64,000 nt of DNA from an uncultured Bacilli bacterium (GTDB lineage Bacteria; Bacillota_I; Bacilli_A; RF39; UBA660): contig CAKOUR010000001.1 in assembly GCA_934120635.1 (NCBI GenBank), forward strand, positions 78,132 to 142,131, given 5' to 3'. Below the pieces are notes generated by a model. That model was not told the origin of the DNA. It did not search any database and was given only the letters and a program-made list of their open reading frames with translations. Shown one piece after another: positions 59,356-64,000 of this stretch. How positions within the stretch are numbered: position 1 is the stretch's first letter; the number at the start of each line of letters is the position of its first letter. The position numbers and the translations under genes were made by a program.

Positions 59356-61542
59356 ATGAAAAAAATAGTCTTATCAATAGAAGGAATGAGTTGTAGTGCT
59401 TGTTCCATAGGATTAGAAAAATACTTAAAAAAGCAAAAAGGTATAATTGATGCTTCCGTTAATTTAGTAATGGCAGAAGCCTTAATTACCTATGAGGATA
59501 ATTTGAATGAAGAAGATTTAGCAGAGATGATTAAAAAAGCTGGATTTAAAAGTTTAGGAAATAGAGATCTTCTTTCTAAAAAAGAAGAAACTAGCGGAAA
59601 AGGAAAATTAATCTTTTTTACCATATTAACAATTCTTGTTCTCTATATTTCTATGTCACATATGGTATCCCTTCCTCAAATACCTTACCTAAATATGATG
59701 AAGTATTCCAAAAATTATTCAATTATTTTATTTTTATTATCCATTCCCTATCTTATCTATGGAATAGACATTTTAAAAAGTGGAGTAAAGAACTTATTAC
59801 ATCAAACACCCGATATGGATACATTAGTAACAATAGGGGTATCAGCCAGTTTTCTTTATAGTATTTATAATACAGTAACCATTTTTTTAGGAAAAAACAT
59901 GAACGTAGAAAATCTCTACTACGAATCTGTATGTACAGTAATTTATTTTATTAAATTAGGAAGATATATTGACCAAAAAAGTAAAAAGAAAACCAAAAGT
60001 GCAATTGAAGACCTAGTACAAATTACCCCAACGAAAGCCTATCGAAAAGAAAAAGATGAGATAAAAGAAATTACTATTGATGAAGTAAAGGTAGGAGATA
60101 TTTTAGTTTGTCAATCGGGAATGAAAGCATCCGTAGATGGAATCATTACCGAAGGAGAAGCTTATTTTGATGAATCCTTTTTAACAGGAGAATCAAAACC
60201 CATAAAAAAGAAAAAAGGCGATTCTATTATGGCAGGTAGCTTAAATATAGATGGAGAAATCTCCTATCAAGCAAAAAAAATAGGAAAAGATTCCACAATA
60301 TCAGAAATGGTTCATTTAGTAATAGAAGCAACAAATAGCAAAGCACCCATTGCTCTTGTTGCAGATAAAGTAAGCAGCATATTTGTTCCTATTGTAATAC
60401 TTATTGCCATATTAACCTTTATTCTTTACTTAGGATTAGAAAAAAATTTAGCCATTGCACTAATTCATTTTGTAACAGTCTTAGTTGTGGCATGCCCTTG
60501 CGCATTAGGATTAGCAACACCTCTAGCCATTGTCATTTCTGAAGGATTATGTGCCAAACAAGGTATCTTAGTCAAATCTAGTGAAGTATTAGAAAATGTA
60601 AGTAAAGTACAAAGTGTTGTATTTGATAAAACAGGAACCCTAACATATGGAAAATTAAAAATAGATAAGTTTTACAATGAAAGTACTTATTCAGATCAAG
60701 ACTTTCTAGAAATCATCTCCGCCTTAGAAAAATCTTCCTCTCATCCAATAAGTTCAGCTTTCCAACAAAATCATTCTAAAAAATATCTAGTAAAAGACTA
60801 TCAAAATATTGCTGGAATAGGTTTCTCAGCAAAAATAAATAAAAATGAATATGCCATCGGAAATAGAAAAATATTACAAAAATATAATTTAAGAAATTCT
60901 TTAAACAGAAAAGAAGAAGAATTAGCTAAAGAAGGAAATAGCATTATCTATATTATAGAAAATAACAAAATTATCGGATTAATTGGGGTAAAAGACATCC
61001 TTAGAGAAAGTTCCAAAGAAGTAATTTCTCTTTTAAAACAAATGAATAAAAAAGTCATCATGCTAACAGGTGACAACCAACTAACAGCAAATGTCATCGC
61101 CAGTTCCTTAGATGTTGATGAAGTTGTAGCCAATGTCATGCCAAAAGAAAAAGAAAACTACATCAAAAATCTAAAAAAAGCAGGAAAAGTAATGATGATA
61201 GGAGATGGTATCAACGACGCACCAAGCCTAGTTAGTGCAGATATTGGGGTATCTATTTCTAGTGCAACAGATATCGCAAGTTCTGCAGCCAACGTTATTT
61301 TAATGAACGATAACTTGCTAAATATCATAAATTTATTTATAATAAGTAAGAAAACAATTTCTAATATTAAACAAAATTTATTTTGGGCATTTTTATATAA
61401 TATCTGTATGATTCCTCTTGCTATTGGAATCTTTCCTATTAAAATGAATCCCATGATTGGATCACTTGCTATGACATTAAGTAGTCTAAGTGTCGTATTA
61501 AATGCCTTACGTTTAAAAAAAATTACATTAAAATCTCACTAA
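59356..61542 (+). CDS. copA: Copper-exporting P1B-type ATPase
   Basis: 728 residues. One N-terminal metal-binding domain with GMSCSACS (about 9-16; the second Cys is kept), about eight membrane segments, the ion site CPC at 380-382 (VACPCALGLATP), the phosphorylation site DKTGT at 424, the TGES-type segment LTGESKP, HP motif SSHPISSA and GDGIND at about 616. It pumps Cu(I) out of the cytoplasm. Start after GGGGAG. Under CsoR control. Confidence 0.95.
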   Translation: MKKIVLSIEGMSCSACSIGLEKYLKKQKGIIDASVNLVMAEALITYEDNLNEEDLAEMIKKAGFKSLGNRDLLSKKEETSGKGKLIFFTILTILVLYISMSHMVSLPQIPYLNMMKYSKNYSIILFLLSIPYLIYGIDILKSGVKNLLHQTPDMDTLVTIGVSASFLYSIYNTVTIFLGKNMNVENLYYESVCTVIYFIKLGRYIDQKSKKKTKSAIEDLVQITPTKAYRKEKDEIKEITIDEVKVGDILVCQSGMKASVDGIITEGEAYFDESFLTGESKPIKKKKGDSIMAGSLNIDGEISYQAKKIGKDSTISEMVHLVIEATNSKAPIALVADKVSSIFVPIVILIAILTFILYLGLEKNLAIALIHFVTVLVVACPCALGLATPLAIVISEGLCAKQGILVKSSEVLENVSKVQSVVFDKTGTLTYGKLKIDKFYNESTYSDQDFLEIISALEKSSSHPISSAFQQNHSKKYLVKDYQNIAGIGFSAKINKNEYAIGNRKILQKYNLRNSLNRKEEELAKEGNSIIYIIENNKIIGLIGVKDILRESSKEVISLLKQMNKKVIMLTGDNQLTANVIASSLDVDEVVANVMPKEKENYIKNLKKAGKVMMIGDGINDAPSLVSADIGVSISSATDIASSAANVILMNDNLLNIINLFIISKKTISNIKQNLFWAFLYNICMIPLAIGIFPIKMNPMIGSLAMTLSSLSVVLNALRLKKITLKSH

Positions 61543-61557
61543 TAAAGGAGGAAAATC

Positions 61558-62691
61558 ATGATATATTTAGATTATGCAGCAGCAACTCCCGTTGATAAAG
61601 AAGTCTTATCACGTTATATTGAAGTAACCAACAAATATTTTGCAAACCCTAACTCATCTCATCAATTAGGACAAGAAGCTAACAATATTATTCAAGAAGC
61701 AACAAAAAAAATAGCTTCCTCTTTAAAAATTGATCCAGACGAAATTATTTATACCAGTGGAGCAAGTGAATCAAATAATCTTGCCATCAAAGGAATTGCA
61801 GAAAGATACAAGAATTTTGGAAGACATATCCTAATCAGTAGTTTAGAACATAATTCTATCGTATCATCAGCAACAAGACTACAAGAACAAGGTTTTGAAG
61901 TAGAACTTCTTCCCATTAATCAAGAAGGATTAATTGATTTAAATATTTTAAAAAGCAAAATAAGAGAAGATACCATCTTAGTAAGTATTTGTACAGTAGA
62001 TAGTGAAATAGGATTAAAGCAACCAATAGAAGAAATAGGGAAAATTCTAAAAAATTACCCCAACTGTCACTTCCATACTGATGCCACACAAGCAATGGGA
62101 AAAATTCCTCTTGATTTACAAAATATTGATCTTCTTACTTTTGCTCCCCATAAGTTTTATGGACTAACAGGAATAGGTGTCTTAATCAAAAAGAAAAATA
62201 CCAGTCTTCGTCCTCAAATAGATGGAGGAAAATCCTCAACAGTTTATCGTAGTGGAACACCAGAAACAGCCAATATTGCAGCCTTAGAAACAGCCTTATC
62301 AATAAGTTTAGCTACAAGGCAAGAAAGATATAAAATAGTTGAAGAATTATATAACAGCTTAAAAGAAAAACTTCTTACTTATCCTAAAGTAACCATCAAT
62401 AATACAAAAAATTCTATTCCCTATACATTAAATTTCAGTATCAAAGGAGTAAAAGCAATAGAAGTACAGCAACAATTAGAAAAAAATAAAATATATGTTT
62501 CTACCAAAACTTCTTGTTGTCCTATAGCAACCCCATCAAAATTAGTTTATGCTCTAACAAAAGATAAGAATAAAGCTTCTTCCTCAATTAGAGTAAGCCT
62601 ATCCCATTTAACCACAAAAAAAGAAATCGAAATCTTTATCAGTATTTTTGATAAAATTTATAAGGAGAATGAAGAAAATGGAAAAATATAA
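61558..62691 (+). CDS. Cysteine desulfurase (NifS/IscS-like)
   Basis: PLP enzyme that takes sulfur from cysteine as an enzyme persulfide; 377 residues. Opening MIYLDYAAATPVDKEV, ASESNNLAIKG, TDATQAMGK and the PLP Lys199 in FAPHKFYGLTG. The active-site Cys is in KTSCCP (Cys320 or 321), in the short loop of group II-like NifS relatives. The gene after it is a TtcA-like enzyme with a 14-base overlap, so its sulfur most likely goes to tRNA. Start after AAAGGAGG. Confidence 0.92.
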   Translation: MIYLDYAAATPVDKEVLSRYIEVTNKYFANPNSSHQLGQEANNIIQEATKKIASSLKIDPDEIIYTSGASESNNLAIKGIAERYKNFGRHILISSLEHNSIVSSATRLQEQGFEVELLPINQEGLIDLNILKSKIREDTILVSICTVDSEIGLKQPIEEIGKILKNYPNCHFHTDATQAMGKIPLDLQNIDLLTFAPHKFYGLTGIGVLIKKKNTSLRPQIDGGKSSTVYRSGTPETANIAALETALSISLATRQERYKIVEELYNSLKEKLLTYPKVTINNTKNSIPYTLNFSIKGVKAIEVQQQLEKNKIYVSTKTSCCPIATPSKLVYALTKDKNKASSSIRVSLSHLTTKKEIEIFISIFDKIYKENEENGKI

Positions 62692-63526
62692 AGAAATTGA
62701 ACGAAGTATCATCAAGAAATATCGAAAAGAAATTTGGAGTCGCTTTGTAAAAGCCGTCATTGAATATCAACTAATAGAAGAGGGAGATAATATCATGGTC
62801 TGTATTTCAGGAGGAAAAGATTCCTTTCTCCTTGCAAAATGTATTCAAGAACTACAACGTCATGGAAAATATCACTTTGATGCCCATTATGTAGTCATGG
62901 ATCCGGGATATAATGAATATAACCGTGAATTTATTTTTGATAATGCCAAAATACTAGATGTCCCAATTGAAATGTTTGATTCCAATATTTTTGATGTTGT
63001 TAGCGAAGTAGACAATAAAAGTGCTTGTTACTTATGTGCAAAAATGCGTAGAGGATGTTTATATAATAAAGCCAAAGAATTAGGATGTAACAAAATTGCT
63101 TTAGGCCATCATTTTGACGATGTAATTGAAACAACCCTTCTTTCTATATTATATGGATCAGAAATCAAAACAATGATGCCCAAACTCCACAGCGATAATT
63201 TTGAAGGATTAGAACTAATCCGCCCATTATATTTAGTGAAAGAGTCCTCAATTATTTCCTGGAGAAATACAAATGACTTAACTTTTATTAATTGTGCTTG
63301 TCGATTTACAGAAGGATGTTCTTTAATTAATGATGGAACAAGTAAGCGAAAAGAAGTAAAAGAACTAATTAAAAATTTAAGAAAAATTAATCCTAATGTT
63401 GACCATAATATTTTTAAAAGTTTAGATAACGTAAATTTAAATTGTGTATTAGGAATAAAAAAAGATGGAATATATCATAGCTTCCTAGAAGATTATGATG
63501 GCAGAAAAAAAGGTATCAAAAATTAA
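62678..63526 (+). CDS. TtcA-like tRNA thiolation enzyme (PP-loop ATPase)
   Basis: 282 residues. The ATP site is SGGKDS at about 37-42; the cluster-type Cys are in SACYLCAKMRRGC (about 109-121) and NCACRFTEGC (about 208-217), matching the TtcA family, which makes 2-thiocytidine in tRNA using a 4Fe-4S cluster. HHFDD is a further family motif. ATG at 62678 is ten bases from AAGGAG; the ATG at 62669 abuts that site. Whether cytidine 32 is the target here is inferred. Confidence 0.85.
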   Translation: MEKYKEIERSIIKKYRKEIWSRFVKAVIEYQLIEEGDNIMVCISGGKDSFLLAKCIQELQRHGKYHFDAHYVVMDPGYNEYNREFIFDNAKILDVPIEMFDSNIFDVVSEVDNKSACYLCAKMRRGCLYNKAKELGCNKIALGHHFDDVIETTLLSILYGSEIKTMMPKLHSDNFEGLELIRPLYLVKESSIISWRNTNDLTFINCACRFTEGCSLINDGTSKRKEVKELIKNLRKINPNVDHNIFKSLDNVNLNCVLGIKKDGIYHSFLEDYDGRKKGIKN

Positions 63527-63542
63527 GTTCAATGTTGAGCTG

Positions 63543-63560
63543 AAAAAAGATATCTTTTTT
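63543..63560 (+). terminator. Terminator-like palindrome after the TtcA-like gene
   Basis: AAAAAAGATATCTTTTTT is a perfect 18-base palindrome, with T run on the right, 17 bases after the stop. Confidence 0.5.
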
Positions 63561-63793
63561 ATTTATATAAAATACTGAAATAGAATTTTTCTTTCATATT
63601 ATATAAACATATAGATATAAATATAAATAAAGTTAAGTAATAGACGAGAATAAATAAAATGTGAAAGGTAATTTAAGTATTATTTTTGCAAATAATCCAA
63701 TATAAATGAAAAGATAAAAAAGGCAAATAAAATTACAATATCATGAGCAATTATCCCGTTTGTAAAAAAAATGAAAAAAAACGCAAAAAATGA

Positions 63794-63822
63794 TTGACAG
63801 TTTTACTTTATTCTGATAAAGT
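63794..63822 (+). promoter_or_regulatory. Upstream tandem promoter (P1) of the presumed rRNA operon
   Basis: TTGACA (63794-63799), 17 bases, TAAAGT (63817-63822) preceded by TGA. Confidence 0.6.
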
Positions 63823-63933
63823 ATTAATTGTCCTTTTGAAAGAGGCAAAAAAATTAAATAAAGCCTTAATTTAATTGGATTTACAATAAGATTATAGCAA
63901 AGCAAAAAAACTGAAAAAAAGTAAAATTTACTA

Positions 63934-63962
63934 TTGACTTTGATTTAAAACTTTGTTATAGT
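63934..63962 (+). promoter_or_regulatory. Downstream tandem promoter (P2) of the presumed rRNA operon
   Basis: TTGACT (63934-63939), 17 bases, TATAGT (63957-63962) preceded by TGT, 140 bases after P1. Confidence 0.65.
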
Positions 63963-64000
63963 ATATGTTGTCTTTGAAAAAAAGATTGATGTTCTTTGAA

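Larger units (their letters stand above)
63561..64000 (+). other. Non-coding stretch, probable leader region of an rRNA operon
   Basis: No gene is visible in these 440 bases. They are very A-rich, hold an AAAATACTGA motif at 63569, two strong promoters (listed separately), a hairpin of AATTAAAT (63852-63859) with ATTTAATT (63869-63876), and end in GATGTTCTTTGAA. That ending is like the TTCTTTGAAAA segment that precedes 16S rRNA in many Firmicutes, so an rRNA operon probably starts after the window. Confidence 0.5.

Overview
The window is 64 kb of AT-rich DNA (roughly 70% A+T by eye) with short gaps, many overlapping gene ends and almost every gene on the + strand. It reads as the chromosome of a low-GC Gram-positive bacterium. 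The markers are the PolC-type replicase, RNase J, YlxM next to FtsY, the rpsL-rpsG-fusA-tuf string, a YqfQ-like protein, CsoR/CopA, an Opu-type ABC transporter and TasA/SipW-type secretion. Cell-wall genes (murG, murB, divIB and several peptidoglycan hydrolases) and the use of TGA as a stop (for example murG and the M23 peptidase gene) argue against a wall-less Mollicute with code 4. An uncultured, host-associated member of the Bacilli is the best guess; the genus cannot be read from the sequence. No insertion sequence, CRISPR array, integrase or intact prophage was seen.

Layout. 0-7 kb: end of an unidentified gene, yqeK, the str operon, tuf, obgE and a small orphan metallopeptidase. 7-19.3 kb: polC, a wall glucosaminidase-like protein, fmt with an extended N-terminus, a membrane protein, an SDR enzyme, asnB, an MscS channel and an HD protein. 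19.3-30.4 kb: a YqfQ-like gene on the minus strand, a PilC-like/prepilin peptidase pair, murG-murB-divIB, rplI-dnaB, an M23/LysM peptidase, yycJ-rlmH and a cation exchanger. 30.5-35 kb: recA with a LexA-like box, then ftsY-ylxM running into an uncharacterised cluster around a ClpB-D1-like AAA+ protein that lacks the pore loop. 35.1-35.5 kb: five tRNA genes (Val, Thr, Tyr, Gln, Lys), followed by a GH25/LysM lysin with no signal peptide.

36.8-44.5 kb: small membrane proteins, rnjA on the minus strand facing a tail-anchored Pro/Thr-rich protein across a perfectly symmetric divergent promoter, two paralogous TasA/camelysin-like secreted proteins, a membrane protein and a radical SAM gene. 44.6-52.4 kb: htpG, an RDD protein, rpsU-yqeY, a minus-strand membrane/Ig-like/C39 peptidase fusion, and a MATE exporter fused to a cytidylate-kinase-like domain. 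52.5-55.5 kb: a three-gene module of a third TasA-like protein, an unusual membrane-domain/SipW-type signal peptidase fusion and a DUF5305-like protein. 55.5-64 kb: a two-gene Opu/Egt-type ABC importer (minus), a zinc-ribbon membrane protein, csoR-copA, a cysteine desulfurase/TtcA-like tRNA thiolation pair, and about 440 bp of non-coding DNA with two strong tandem promoters that probably drive an rRNA operon starting just beyond the window.

The most interesting candidates for something undescribed are the 52.5-55.5 kb secretion module together with its two unlinked TasA-like paralogues, the AAA+ cluster downstream of ylxM, the mirror-image promoter at 39.25-39.32 kb, and the two unusual fusion proteins at 49-52.4 kb. 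All functional statements are inferences from motifs seen here and from remembered family features; no database search was possible.
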